Below the pieces are notes generated by a model. It was not told the origin of the DNA. It ran no database searches and worked only from the letters and a program-made list of their open reading frames with translations. The position numbers and the translations under genes are program-made. A stretch of 64,000 nucleotides of DNA from an uncultured Cellulomonadaceae bacterium (GTDB taxonomy: Bacteria; Actinomycetota; Actinomycetes; Actinomycetales; Cellulomonadaceae): assembly GCA_947495165.1 (NCBI GenBank), contig CANLXM010000001.1, forward strand, positions 1,340,619 to 1,404,618, written 5' to 3'. The stretch's first letter is position 1; each line of letters begins with the position of its first letter. This document shows positions 1 to 7,379 of this stretch, one piece after another.

Positions 1-38
1 GAGGAGGAGGATCGTGCTCGAGCAGGTCGACGGGCCAT
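1..38 (-). CDS. Start of a divergent gene, cut by the window edge
   Basis: On the minus strand an ATG at 38-36 opens a reading frame that stays open to the window edge (it begins MARRPARARS). The hexamer TAGGTT at 50-45 stands exactly 6 nt before this ATG, the same arrangement seen at several certain genes in this window (murE, recQ, hisD, dnaE). That spacing is the main reason for calling a gene. Only 12 codons are visible, so no function can be given. It would be divergent from the LexA-controlled HEPN-dinB operon. Confidence 0.4.
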   Translation of the reverse strand, partial: MARRPARARSSS

Positions 39-44
39 GGGAAC

Positions 45-50
45 AACCTA
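45..50 (-). promoter_or_regulatory. Putative -10 of a leaderless promoter (TAGGTT)
   Basis: Minus-strand TAGGTT followed by 6 nt and then ATG. Transcription would begin at or next to the start codon. The same hexamer and spacing occur before murE. Confidence 0.4.
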
Positions 51-73
51 GGCTGCCGGAGGGCTTGACGAAC

Positions 74-89
74 TCGAACAGGTGTTCGA
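74..89. promoter_or_regulatory. LexA (SOS) box
   Basis: The sequence is TCGAAC-AGGT-GTTCGA, a perfect 6-4-6 palindrome matching the known actinobacterial LexA consensus TCGAAC-N4-GTTCGA. It lies between a -35-like TTGACG (65-70) and a -10-like TATGGG region (about 89-96), so a bound repressor would block RNA polymerase. It is 32 bp upstream of the HEPN gene, whose stop overlaps the dinB start, so both genes should belong to the SOS regulon. Confidence 0.85.
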
Positions 90-121
90 GTATGGGCGTA
101 ACGCGAGACGAGGAGAGGGCC

Positions 122-610
122 ATGGTCACCATGACGAAGCGCCAGCACGCCGAGCCCGAAGGCGAGGCGCGCACCGCAGGCGTCGCCCCGCTCTCGGCGG
201 CCGCGAGCCGTCTGGTCGCGCGCGCCGATGCCGAGATCCTCGCAGCCCAGCTCTCGACCAACCCGGCCGACACGTTCCTGCACGCGCACTTCGCGGCGCT
301 GCGCGCCGCGGGTGCCGTGCTCGAGGCCAGTGGTCGAGCGCGTCCCCGAGGTCGTGCCCGCAACGCCTGGGACCTGCTGAGCCAGTTCGTTCCCGAGCTC
401 GCATGGTGGGCGGGGTACTTCGCGGACGGCGCTCGCCTGCGTTCTGCGGTGGAGGCAGGCCGCGGCGACGACGTGAGTGCCGAGCGTGCGGAGGCCGCGC
501 TCGCCGCGGCCGAGGACTTCCGGGATGTCGTCGCCAGCCACCTAGGGTTGATGGACGCCGCGGCGACGGCCTGGCGCCCGACTCCGTGGCACTCTGGCCG
601 TGCCTCATGA
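122..610 (+). CDS. SAV_6107-type HEPN domain protein
   Basis: This small, alanine-rich, largely helical protein has 162 residues. It resembles the SAV_6107 family of HEPN-domain proteins that commonly sit directly upstream of dinB in actinobacteria; the assignment rests on remembered family appearance and gene order. HEPN domains are often RNases or nucleotide-binding modules, but I see no clear Rx4-6H catalytic motif, so activity is uncertain. ATG 122 follows a GAGGAGAGGG ribosome site; ATG 131 is an in-frame alternative. The stop TGA (608-610) overlaps the dinB ATG (607), so the two are translationally coupled. The LexA box at 74-89 predicts induction by DNA damage. Confidence 0.75.
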   Translation: MVTMTKRQHAEPEGEARTAGVAPLSAAASRLVARADAEILAAQLSTNPADTFLHAHFAALRAAGAVLEASGRARPRGRARNAWDLLSQFVPELAWWAGYFADGARLRSAVEAGRGDDVSAERAEAALAAAEDFRDVVASHLGLMDAAATAWRPTPWHSGRAS

Positions 611-1893
611 GGCGCGAGCCCTCCGGGTGGGGGACGGACGACACCGAGGCGAACATCCTGCACGTCGACATGGACGCCTTCTACGCGTCGGTCGAGCTGG
701 CTCGCCGTCCGCACCTTCGCGGTCGGCCGGTGATCGTCGGCGGTGACGGTCGCTCGGTGGTGCTCGCCGCCACGTATGAGGCCCGCGCCTTCGGGGTGCA
801 CTCGGCGCTGCCCATGGCGCACGCGCTGCGCATGTGCCCCCAGGCGATCGTGCTGCCGCCGGACCTCGCGGAGTACCGGAGAGTCTCGGCGGAGGTGATG
901 GAGACGCTACGGGCGGTGACCAGCCTCGTGGAGCAGCTCAGCGTGGACGAGGCCTTCCTGGACGTCCGTGGCGCGCGGCGCCGGCTGGGGCCACCGTCGT
1001 CGATCGGTGCCGCCATCCGGGCGCGTGTCAGCGCCGACCACGGGATCACCTGCTCGGTGGGTATCGCCAGCACCAAGTTCGTGGCCAAGCTCGCGTCGGT
1101 CCATGCCAAGCCCGACGGGATGCTGCTCATCCCGGCCGAGGCGACGGTGCCGTTCCTGCGGACCTTGCCGGTGGGTGCGCTGTGGGGGGTGGGGGAGAAG
1201 ACGGCCCAGGCGCTCGCGCGCTACGGCATCACGCGCGTGGCCGAGCTCGCCGACTCGGACGTCCGTCTGGTGCAGACCGCCGTCGGCAAGGTCGCCGGTG
1301 CGCGCCTCCACGACCTCGCCTGGGGCCGCGACCCCCGCGCGGTCGAGCCGACGCGGGTCGAGAAGAGCATCGGGACGGAGACCACGTTCGAGCACGACCA
1401 GACGGATCCGCGGGTGGTGCAGGACACCCTGCTCAGGCTCGCCGACAAGTGCGCCACACGTCTGCGCGCCCAAGGGTTGCTCGCCCGGACGGTGAGCCTG
1501 AAGGTCCGCACCGCCGACTTCGCCACCCTCACCCGTTCCCACACTCTCGTTGCACCCACCGACGCGGCACGGGAGCTCTTCCTCGTGGCGCGCGAGATGT
1601 TCGGACGAGCCCCGCTCGGCGGGCGGGCCGTGCGACTCGTGGGCATCCGTGCCGAAGGCCTCACGCCGCGCGCCGAGACCCCCGTCCAGCTCACGCTCGA
1701 GGACGCGGTCGCTGAGCACGGGGACCAGCGGGAGGCTGAGACCACGATCGACCTGGTGCGCGAACGCTTCGGCGCAGCAGCGATCCGGCTCGGCGCCGGT
1801 CCTCGTGCAGCCGCCCGGCGAGGCACGGAGACCGCGCCGGACCCCTCGCGGAGCGACTCAACTACCGCCAGCGCGCTTGTCGAACTATCCTGA
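607..1893 (+). CDS. dinB: DNA polymerase IV (Y family)
   Basis: This is an error-prone translesion DNA polymerase of 428 residues, slightly longer than E. coli Pol IV. The N-terminal catalytic motif HVDMDAF gives metal ligand D21 and steric-gate F25. The second motif SVDEAF gives D114 and E115. The helix-hairpin-helix region (VGALWGVGEKTAQAL) and the little-finger domain follow. A QLTLE sequence near residue 358 is a plausible beta-clamp-binding peptide. The ATG overlaps the stop of the HEPN gene. The LexA box upstream of the pair makes it a predicted SOS gene. An in-frame extension back to 82 is the upstream gene read in another frame. Confidence 0.95.
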   Translation: MRREPSGWGTDDTEANILHVDMDAFYASVELARRPHLRGRPVIVGGDGRSVVLAATYEARAFGVHSALPMAHALRMCPQAIVLPPDLAEYRRVSAEVMETLRAVTSLVEQLSVDEAFLDVRGARRRLGPPSSIGAAIRARVSADHGITCSVGIASTKFVAKLASVHAKPDGMLLIPAEATVPFLRTLPVGALWGVGEKTAQALARYGITRVAELADSDVRLVQTAVGKVAGARLHDLAWGRDPRAVEPTRVEKSIGTETTFEHDQTDPRVVQDTLLRLADKCATRLRAQGLLARTVSLKVRTADFATLTRSHTLVAPTDAARELFLVAREMFGRAPLGGRAVRLVGIRAEGLTPRAETPVQLTLEDAVAEHGDQREAETTIDLVRERFGAAAIRLGAGPRAAARRGTETAPDPSRSDSTTASALVELS

Positions 1894-1933
1894 GCATGAG
1901 TATCGGCGAACCTAGGGCTACGAGGAGGTGTCC

Positions 1934-2338
1934 ATGCCTCTGTCCGAGTACGAGCAGCGGGTGCTGGACCAGATGGAGCGACAGCTCACGTCGGACGACC
2001 CGGAGCTCGTGACATCACTGTCATCGGGCCAGCGCGGCTCCAGCGTGCGATATCTGCTCGCAGCGATCGGCATCATCGCGGGAATCGGCCTGCTGATCCT
2101 GGGGGTCGCCCAGTCCGAGCCCATCGTGGGCGTCGTCGGGTTCGCGATCATGTTCCTCGCAGTCGCGTACGCCGTCACGAAGCCAGCGGCGGCCAAGGCC
2201 ACGGCGGGTCCCATCGGATCCATCGGGCCGGACGGTCGCCTGAAGCCCGCCCCGCGCAAGAAGAAGAACAGCGGCGCCAAGCCCTTCATGACCAAGCTCG
2301 AAGAGCGCTGGGACCGACGCCGCAACGAAGGCCTCTGA
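1934..2338 (+). CDS. DUF3040 membrane protein
   Basis: The product has 134 residues and begins MPLSEYEQRVLDQMERQL, the characteristic start of DUF3040 proteins of actinobacteria. The soluble N-terminal helix is followed by two membrane segments at about 40-60 and 63-82 and a Lys/Arg-rich tail (PRKKKNSG), so the C-terminus is probably cytoplasmic. Function is unknown. I chose ATG 1934 because AGGAGG ends 5 nt before it; GTG 1928 lies inside that ribosome site. A strong hairpin follows at 2395-2433. Confidence 0.85.
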   Translation: MPLSEYEQRVLDQMERQLTSDDPELVTSLSSGQRGSSVRYLLAAIGIIAGIGLLILGVAQSEPIVGVVGFAIMFLAVAYAVTKPAAAKATAGPIGSIGPDGRLKPAPRKKKNSGAKPFMTKLEERWDRRRNEGL

Positions 2339-2394
2339 CCTCGCCCCTCAACCTCGGGTGCCGGGCTCGATGCCGACCTCGACCCACAGCCCTA

Positions 2395-2433
2395 CGACGA
2401 GAGCCACCCACGTCCCGTGGGTGGCTCTCGTCG
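2395..2433. terminator. Bidirectional hairpin terminator
   Basis: A perfect 18-bp inverted repeat (2395-2412 and 2416-2433) with a 3-nt loop TCC. It lies between the converging DUF3040 and transglutaminase genes and probably ends both transcripts. There is no clear U-tract, as is common for terminators in GC-rich actinobacteria. Confidence 0.8.
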
Positions 2434-2503
2434 CATGGCGCCTCTCCCGTCTCGTGCCAGGCCTGGCCCGGCCCGGCCCGGCCTGGTGGTCCGGCGGAGA
2501 CCG

Positions 2504-4675
2504 TCATGAGCGCCGCGCGGCCGCGCGGGTGCGCATCCCGGTCACGGCCTCGTCGACGAGTGCGCCGAGGTCGGGCGTCGCACGCGAGGCCACCCGGGGC
2601 GCATAGCGTTCATCCTCGAGGAGGCGCGCCAGCTGGTGCACCGCGCCGTCGGGCGCGTCAGGCTCCATCAGATCAGCGGCGGTGCGTGACGTGGCCCCGT
2701 CCGGCACGCTGATCCCGCTCCGCCGGGCCGCGGCGCTGACCTCGCGCCAGGCCGCCTCGACGTCGTGCGTGCTCCGGGTGCGGACCACGCGCCGCGCCCA
2801 CAGCCCGCCGCCCACGAGCAGCAGGACCACGAGGGCGGCGATCCCGAGCGGCACCACGGGCGTGCCGGCGCCCTCGGCCACCACCGTCGTCGTCCCCGTC
2901 GTCGTCGGGCGAGGGGTTGTGGGTCGGGGGTCTGTCCGATCGACCGTGGGCTCGGGTGCGGTCGTCTCGACCGGAGCAGAGGCAGTCGGGGTCGGCGCGT
3001 AGGACGGAGCCGGCCCGGTCTGCACCGACGGCGTCGGCTCGAAGCGCACCCACCCCACACTGCCGAGGTACACCTCCGGCCACGCGTGCGCGTCCTTGCC
3101 GCGCACCACGCCCTCGCCGTCCCGCGACACATCGCCCTCGAGGAAGCCGACGCTCATGCGCGTCGGCAGACCGACGGAGCGCGCCATGATCGTCATCGCC
3201 GTCGCGTACTGCACGCAGTAGCCGGAGCGACCGTTGAGGAAGTCCCACACGGCGTCGTCCGTCACCGGCTCCGGGACGTCGAGCGAGTAGCGGAATCGGG
3301 ACGTGTCCCGCAGGTAGTTCTGCAGGGCGAGGGCAATTTCATAGGGTGACCCGGCGTCGGCGGTCACCTCGCTCGCCACGCGCTGCACGTCGCTCATGTG
3401 CGAGGTGACCGGGAGGTCGAGGGCGCCACCCCAGGCGGCATCGGGCCACATCTCTGTCCAGCCCGCCGCGATCGTCTCGGGTGCCAGGTCCCGCGGCCGA
3501 ACGGTGAGGGTGTACTCGTCACCGCGCGCGAGGGCGCGATCACCGTAGATGGCGTCGGCGTCGTCGTCGTACAGGAGCGCTGAGCCTGCCGTCCGCGGGT
3601 CGACGGGGGCGGGCAGGAGCTGGTCGCGCAACCCTTCTGCTTGGACGCGCACCTCGTACTGGCCCGTCGTCGCGGGGGCCAGGTCGGGCCAGAAGTCTGT
3701 CGTGCGCGAGCTCTGCGAGTCGTCGGGAGACCACGTCTGGCCGTCGAAGGTGTAGAGCGAGCGAGTCTTGAACGGCCCGGTCTGGGTGCGCCCACCGTCG
3801 CCGGCCGTCGGGGGACTGACCCAGTAGCGGAACACCACGTTGTTCGCACGGGTGCCGAGACTCTCGCGCACGTCCAGCACGTCGGAGACGCGCACGGCGG
3901 CGCCACCCCGGCGGATGTCGGGAGCGCCGGACGTCGCCCAGAGCGCGGTGCGGGGGGCGATCATCGCGAGCAGGGACGCACCCACGAGGAGCGCGGCGAC
4001 TGCCCCGAGGGTGGCTGCTGTGTCGAGCCCCAGGGCACGACGGCCGAGCGCGGAGCGCGCGCTGGGGGCGCGCGCGGGGGAGTGCGGGTTGTCGACCGTG
4101 GCGAGCAGGAGGACCGCGAGGCAGGAACCGACCAGGGGCCCCGTCGGCACGTCGCCGGTGATCAGCAGCGACGGCAACCAGAGCAGGACGAGCGGTACGC
4201 CCGCGAGGAGCGGCGTGCGCAGGGCTGCGAGCGTGTCGGACAGCAGCAGGACGGCGAGGGCGCCCCCGATCGCCAGCAGGGCGAGCGGGGGCGTGGGATC
4301 GGCGGGTGCGACCGAGGTGGCCGCCGCCGCGGGCGCGGAGCTGGCGAGCTCGACCGTGAGCCAGATCTCGTCGACACCCGGGACGAGGTGGAACTCGCCG
4401 TCGGCGCCGAATCGCGCCGCGAGGAACCACGCGGAGACGAGGAGCCCGGCGAGGGTCGGAGCCAGCGTCGCGACGAGCCCGTCGACCGCGAGGCGCGTCA
4501 GGACGATCCGGGTCGTCATCGTGACGGCGGCGACGAGCGTGAGTGCCACCAGTCCGGTCGCGCGCCACGAGCCTGGCGTCACCAGGCCGGAGAGCGACCA
4601 CAGCGCACAGGCGGCGGCCAGCCACAGCAGCACGGTGGTGAGCGCCGCTCGCACGGTGGGCGAGGCCGGGCTCAC
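2504..4675 (-). CDS. TgpA-like transglutaminase membrane protein (DUF3488/DUF4129)
   Basis: The protein has 723 residues. The first 250 or so hold several hydrophobic segments (DUF3488-type membrane region). An extracytoplasmic region and a transglutaminase-like core follow: GYCVQYATAM supplies the nucleophile Cys near residue 487, DAHAWPEVY the His near 530, then GWVRFEPTP. A Pro/Thr-rich linker, one more membrane segment (LGIAALVVLLLVGGGLW) and a short DUF4129-like tail complete it. These proteins are thought to work with MoxR ATPases and DUF58 proteins on protein or cell-wall targets outside the membrane; the substrate is unknown. GTG 4675 overlaps the TGA of the upstream DUF58 gene. The frame stays open to 5503, but that part is antisense to DUF58. 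Confidence 0.9.
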   Translation of the reverse strand: MSPASPTVRAALTTVLLWLAAACALWSLSGLVTPGSWRATGLVALTLVAAVTMTTRIVLTRLAVDGLVATLAPTLAGLLVSAWFLAARFGADGEFHLVPGVDEIWLTVELASSAPAAAATSVAPADPTPPLALLAIGGALAVLLLSDTLAALRTPLLAGVPLVLLWLPSLLITGDVPTGPLVGSCLAVLLLATVDNPHSPARAPSARSALGRRALGLDTAATLGAVAALLVGASLLAMIAPRTALWATSGAPDIRRGGAAVRVSDVLDVRESLGTRANNVVFRYWVSPPTAGDGGRTQTGPFKTRSLYTFDGQTWSPDDSQSSRTTDFWPDLAPATTGQYEVRVQAEGLRDQLLPAPVDPRTAGSALLYDDDADAIYGDRALARGDEYTLTVRPRDLAPETIAAGWTEMWPDAAWGGALDLPVTSHMSDVQRVASEVTADAGSPYEIALALQNYLRDTSRFRYSLDVPEPVTDDAVWDFLNGRSGYCVQYATAMTIMARSVGLPTRMSVGFLEGDVSRDGEGVVRGKDAHAWPEVYLGSVGWVRFEPTPSVQTGPAPSYAPTPTASAPVETTAPEPTVDRTDPRPTTPRPTTTGTTTVVAEGAGTPVVPLGIAALVVLLLVGGGLWARRVVRTRSTHDVEAAWREVSAAARRSGISVPDGATSRTAADLMEPDAPDGAVHQLARLLEDERYAPRVASRATPDLGALVDEAVTGMRTRAAARRS

Positions 4676-5928
4676 GTGGCTGCCCCGTGGAGCCACAGGA
4701 GGGAGGGATCCGCTCCCACGGGTGCCGAGACGACGTTCCAGCCGGCGGCGGTGAGTCGTTGCGCGGCGGCCTCGGTCGGGTGGCCGGGGGTCTCGACGAG
4801 CAGCGCGCGGCGCGTTCCCACGCCCGCGGGCAGAGCCAGGAGGTCGTCGACGTCGGGCGTGCCCAGCACGGCCAGGACGTGCTCGCCGTGCACGGGCGCG
4901 AGATGGTCGAGCACCGTCGCGCGCTCGTCCGCGCCCGCCAGACGAGCGCGGACGTCGGGGGTGAGGTCGAGGAGTGCGGGAAGCTCGTCGGCGCCACGGT
5001 GCCAGACCGGCGTGCCGTGCTCGCCGACGACGCCGGGCTGGCTCGCGGGCGCCTCGGTCGAGACGAGTCGGGTCGGGTGGCCGCGCTCGAGCAGGTGCGC
5101 CGCGAGCGAAGCCGCGACGCTCACTGTCCAGTCCGTGACCCGTTCGGCCGGCCCGGGGTGCTCGGGATCTCGCACCGGGGGGTCCATGATCACGCAGGCC
5201 CGCGGCCGGCCCGCGCCCTCGTCCGTCCGCACCATGAGGGTCTCGTGACGCGCCGCGCTCAACCAGTGCACGCGGCGGAGGTCGTCGCCGGGCTGGTACT
5301 CGCGCAGCGAGGAGTCCTCGTCGCTCGGGTCCCGAGCGCCGCTCCGGGTGGCCACGAGCGACGCCGCTGCCCGGGCGTGGCCGACCTCGACCGGGAGCAA
5401 GGGCGGCCACACGGGGACGGACAGCGGCTCGCCGAGCGGCTCGACGACCGTCGCGAGGCCGAGCGCGCCGGACCGGGTCACCACCGCAGGGCCCACGCTC
5501 CACCGACCGCGCCGTGCAGCGACCAGCTCGTAGTCGATCGTGATCGTGTCCGCTGCCGTGCGGACCCGGGCGCGCACGGGGCGGCGGCCGTGCAGCTCAG
5601 GAGCGATGTTCTCGCTCGGGGTCGAGCGTCGCAGCCGCACCAGGGCCGCGGCGGTCGGGCGCAGGGGCGCGAGCGTCAGGGACACCTGAACGGTGGCTCC
5701 CACCTGTGCCGGCAGCGGGCGGATCGTGCGCCTGACGCGCAGGGCGGACCGACCGGCCTGCGGTCGGACCAACGCCAGCGCCAGCCAGGACGCCGCAGGC
5801 GGCAGCGCGCAGAGAGCGCCGACGAGCACGACGTCCTCGAACCCGACGGCCGTGCCCGCCAGCGCCAGCAGCACACCGAGCGTCAGGAGCCCGACGCCGC
5901 GCTGGGTGAGGCGGACCTTGCGCTTCAT
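4672..5928 (-). CDS. DUF58 domain protein
   Basis: The product has 418 residues. Two hydrophobic segments near the N-terminus (VGLLTLGVLLALAGTAV and a following VLVGALCALPP stretch) anchor it. The DUF58 signature lies in the middle: SLREYQPGDDLRRVHWLSAAR followed by MVRTDEG. The C-terminal half resembles a von Willebrand A-like fold, as usual for the family. DUF58 proteins pair with MoxR ATPases in putative chaperone or assembly systems. ATG 5928 overlaps the moxR stop TGA, and its own stop overlaps the start of the transglutaminase gene, so the three are a coupled operon. Confidence 0.88.
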   Translation of the reverse strand: MKRKVRLTQRGVGLLTLGVLLALAGTAVGFEDVVLVGALCALPPAASWLALALVRPQAGRSALRVRRTIRPLPAQVGATVQVSLTLAPLRPTAAALVRLRRSTPSENIAPELHGRRPVRARVRTAADTITIDYELVAARRGRWSVGPAVVTRSGALGLATVVEPLGEPLSVPVWPPLLPVEVGHARAAASLVATRSGARDPSDEDSSLREYQPGDDLRRVHWLSAARHETLMVRTDEGAGRPRACVIMDPPVRDPEHPGPAERVTDWTVSVAASLAAHLLERGHPTRLVSTEAPASQPGVVGEHGTPVWHRGADELPALLDLTPDVRARLAGADERATVLDHLAPVHGEHVLAVLGTPDVDDLLALPAGVGTRRALLVETPGHPTEAAAQRLTAAGWNVVSAPVGADPSLLWLHGAAT

Positions 5929-6905
5929 CGCACCCCGGACGGTTCCGGCGCAGGGACGCGCGTGCGCTGGACGAGCGCCGTGATGACCCCGGAGGCACTG
6001 TGCCCCCCGGCCCGTGCTTGGGGAGCGAGCAGGACGCGGTGCGCCAGCACGGGGACCGCCAGCGCCTGCACGTCGTCGGGGATCACGTAGGAGCGACCGT
6101 TGGTCGCGGCGAGCGCCTTGGCGGCGCGGAGCAGCTGGACCGAGGCGCGCGGCGAGGCGCCGAGCCTGAGGGCCGGGTCGGTGCGCGTGCCGGAGACGAG
6201 AGCCAGCAGGTACTGCTTGAGCGCGGGGCTCGCGTACACGGTGCGGACGGTCGCGATGAAGCGCTCGATCGTCGCGGCGCTGGTGATCGGCCGCAGGGCG
6301 TCGATCGGGTCCGTCGTCTCTCGCCGTTCGAGCATCTCGAGCTCGGCGTCCGCGTCCGGGTAGCCGACGCTGACGCACGCCATGAACCGGTCCCGCTGGG
6401 CCTCAGGCAGCGGGTACGTGCCCTCCATCTCCACGGGGTTCTGGGTCGCGACCACGAGGAACGGGCGCGGGAGGGTGTACGTCGTGCCGTCCACGGTGAC
6501 CTGCCCCTCCTCCATCGACTGCAGCAGAGCAGACTGCGTCTTGGGGGAGGCGCGGTTGATCTCGTCTCCGATCACGATGTTGGCGAAGACGGGGCCGGGG
6601 CGGAACTCGAACTCGTGCTGCTGCGCGCGATAGATGTTCACGCCCGTGAGGTCGCCCGGCAGGAGGTCCGGCGTGAACTGGATACGGCCCACGCTGCCGT
6701 CGATGGTCCGGGCGAGCGCCTTGGCCAGCGTCGTCTTCCCGACGCCGGGGACGTCCTCGAGCAGGAGGTGGCCCTCGGCGAGGAGGACCGCGATCGTCGT
6801 CCTCACCACGTCGGGCTTCCCGGAGAGGACCGATGACAGCTGGGCCTGGATGTCGGACGCCGTGCTGGTGATCTCGTGCAGGGCGTCGTCGGAGACAGTG
6901 GGCAC
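5925..6905 (-). CDS. MoxR-family AAA+ ATPase
   Basis: This is a 326-residue AAA+ ATPase of the MoxR branch. Walker A is GVGKTTLA at 54-61 and Walker B is VIGDEINRA with D114/E115. The sensor-1 region is VATQNPVEMEGTYPLPEAQ, and a C-terminal lid follows. MoxR proteins act with DUF58/VWA partners in maturation or activation of extracytoplasmic protein complexes. GTG 6905 has a GGAGG ribosome site 4 nt upstream; an overlapping ATG at 6907 is out of frame. It is the first gene of the operon, reading away from a promoter region rich in GTGGA boxes (7049-7099). Confidence 0.93.
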   Translation of the reverse strand: MPTVSDDALHEITSTASDIQAQLSSVLSGKPDVVRTTIAVLLAEGHLLLEDVPGVGKTTLAKALARTIDGSVGRIQFTPDLLPGDLTGVNIYRAQQHEFEFRPGPVFANIVIGDEINRASPKTQSALLQSMEEGQVTVDGTTYTLPRPFLVVATQNPVEMEGTYPLPEAQRDRFMACVSVGYPDADAELEMLERRETTDPIDALRPITSAATIERFIATVRTVYASPALKQYLLALVSGTRTDPALRLGASPRASVQLLRAAKALAATNGRSYVIPDDVQALAVPVLAHRVLLAPQARAGGHSASGVITALVQRTRVPAPEPSGVR

Positions 6906-7048
6906 ATTTCCTCCAGATCGGTTAGGGCGAGCCTAGAGGATCACGGGACCCTCGCGGTGTGAGGGGCCGACCTCCCGTCGTCCCCCTTCCGGCCCGCCCC
7001 CGCAGGGGAGGCGGCTCTCGCTCCCGTGGCTCGGTCAGGGCCGTCGTT

Positions 7049-7099
7049 CTCCACTTGGCTCCACCCTCCACGCCGCTCCACCCTCCACTTCGCTCCACC
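7049..7099 (-). repeat. Three 17-bp tandem repeats carrying six GTGGA boxes
   Basis: Three head-to-tail 17-bp units (7049-7065, 7066-7082, 7083-7099) share the plus-strand pattern CTCCAC-N4-CTCCACC. Read on the minus strand each unit has two GTGGA boxes 10 bp apart, giving six boxes spaced 10-7-10-7-10. The same box and the same 7- and 10-bp steps occur at the mraZ operator. The repeats lie about 145 bp upstream of the moxR start. A role as an MraZ-binding array for moxR is inference. Confidence 0.75.
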
Positions 7100-7255
7100 G
7101 CCGCTGCGCTCGCACGCGGGGCAGTCCCGCTGCGCGGGGCCCAGGAGTGCGAGAGCGCGCTGTTCGCGCCGATCCCGCCATGTGTGCGAGCGCGAGGCGC
7201 GCGACCGGTCGCGAGGGCGCAGGTCGTCGGGCGACACCACAGAGCATCCCGGTGC

Positions 7256-7270
7256 TCCACCTTCCTCCAC
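7256..7270 (-). promoter_or_regulatory. Additional pair of GTGGA boxes
   Basis: Minus-strand GTGGA at 7260-7256 and 7270-7266, again 10 bp apart. They are isolated from the 17-bp repeats but match their spacing. They lie 55-69 bp upstream of the mraZ -35. Confidence 0.5.
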
Positions 7271-7324
7271 GGCTGTGACCTGCGAGATCACCTCACATGT
7301 GGCCCTCCGAGCCCGATATTCCCG

Positions 7325-7355
7325 TTGACGGTGGTGGAAAGTGGAGTAATGTGGA
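7325..7355 (+). promoter_or_regulatory. mraZ promoter with embedded MraZ operator
   Basis: TTGACG (7325-7330), a 16-nt spacer and TAATGT (7347-7352) form a good promoter. Superimposed are boxes GTGGT (7331-7335), GTGGA (7341-7345) and GTGGA (7351-7355) in exact 10-bp register, plus an offset GTGGA at 7334. In E. coli, MraZ binds three such direct repeats in its own promoter, so autorepression of the dcw cluster is the likely role. Confidence 0.8.
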
Positions 7356-7379
7356 GCCACTTGGTGCAGGAGGGGAGGT

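Larger units (their letters stand above)
6906..7379. other. 474-bp divergent intergenic region between moxR and mraZ
   Basis: I see no gene here. It holds a TAGGCT -10-like hexamer for moxR on the minus strand (6935-6930), three 17-bp tandem repeats (7049-7099), a GC-rich stretch with imperfect inverted repeats (about 7108-7160), a 14-bp perfect palindrome CGCGACCGGTCGCG (7200-7213), a further pair of minus-strand GTGGA boxes (7256-7270) and the mraZ promoter with its operator (7325-7355). Confidence 0.7.

Noticed and set aside
82..606. N-terminal extension of dinB into the HEPN gene
   Set aside because: The extension is Arg-rich out-of-frame translation; ATG 607 overlaps the upstream stop and gives a standard Pol IV start.
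2456..2487. CCCGG-type short repeats
   Set aside because: Simple low-complexity GC run in a 165-bp intergenic region, with no symmetry or conserved context.
4676..5503. Upstream extension of the transglutaminase frame
   Set aside because: It lies within the DUF58 gene in another frame and is Arg/Pro/Gly-rich. The GTG at 4675, overlapping the DUF58 stop, gives the expected membrane-protein start.
6903..6935. Leaderless start for moxR
   Set aside because: TAGGCT is present on the minus strand but 24 nt from the start, and a clear GGAGG ribosome site precedes GTG 6905.
7200..7213. Perfect palindrome CGCGACCGGTCGCG as an operator
   Set aside because: Short, extremely GC-rich and isolated from promoter elements; chance occurrence is likely in this composition.
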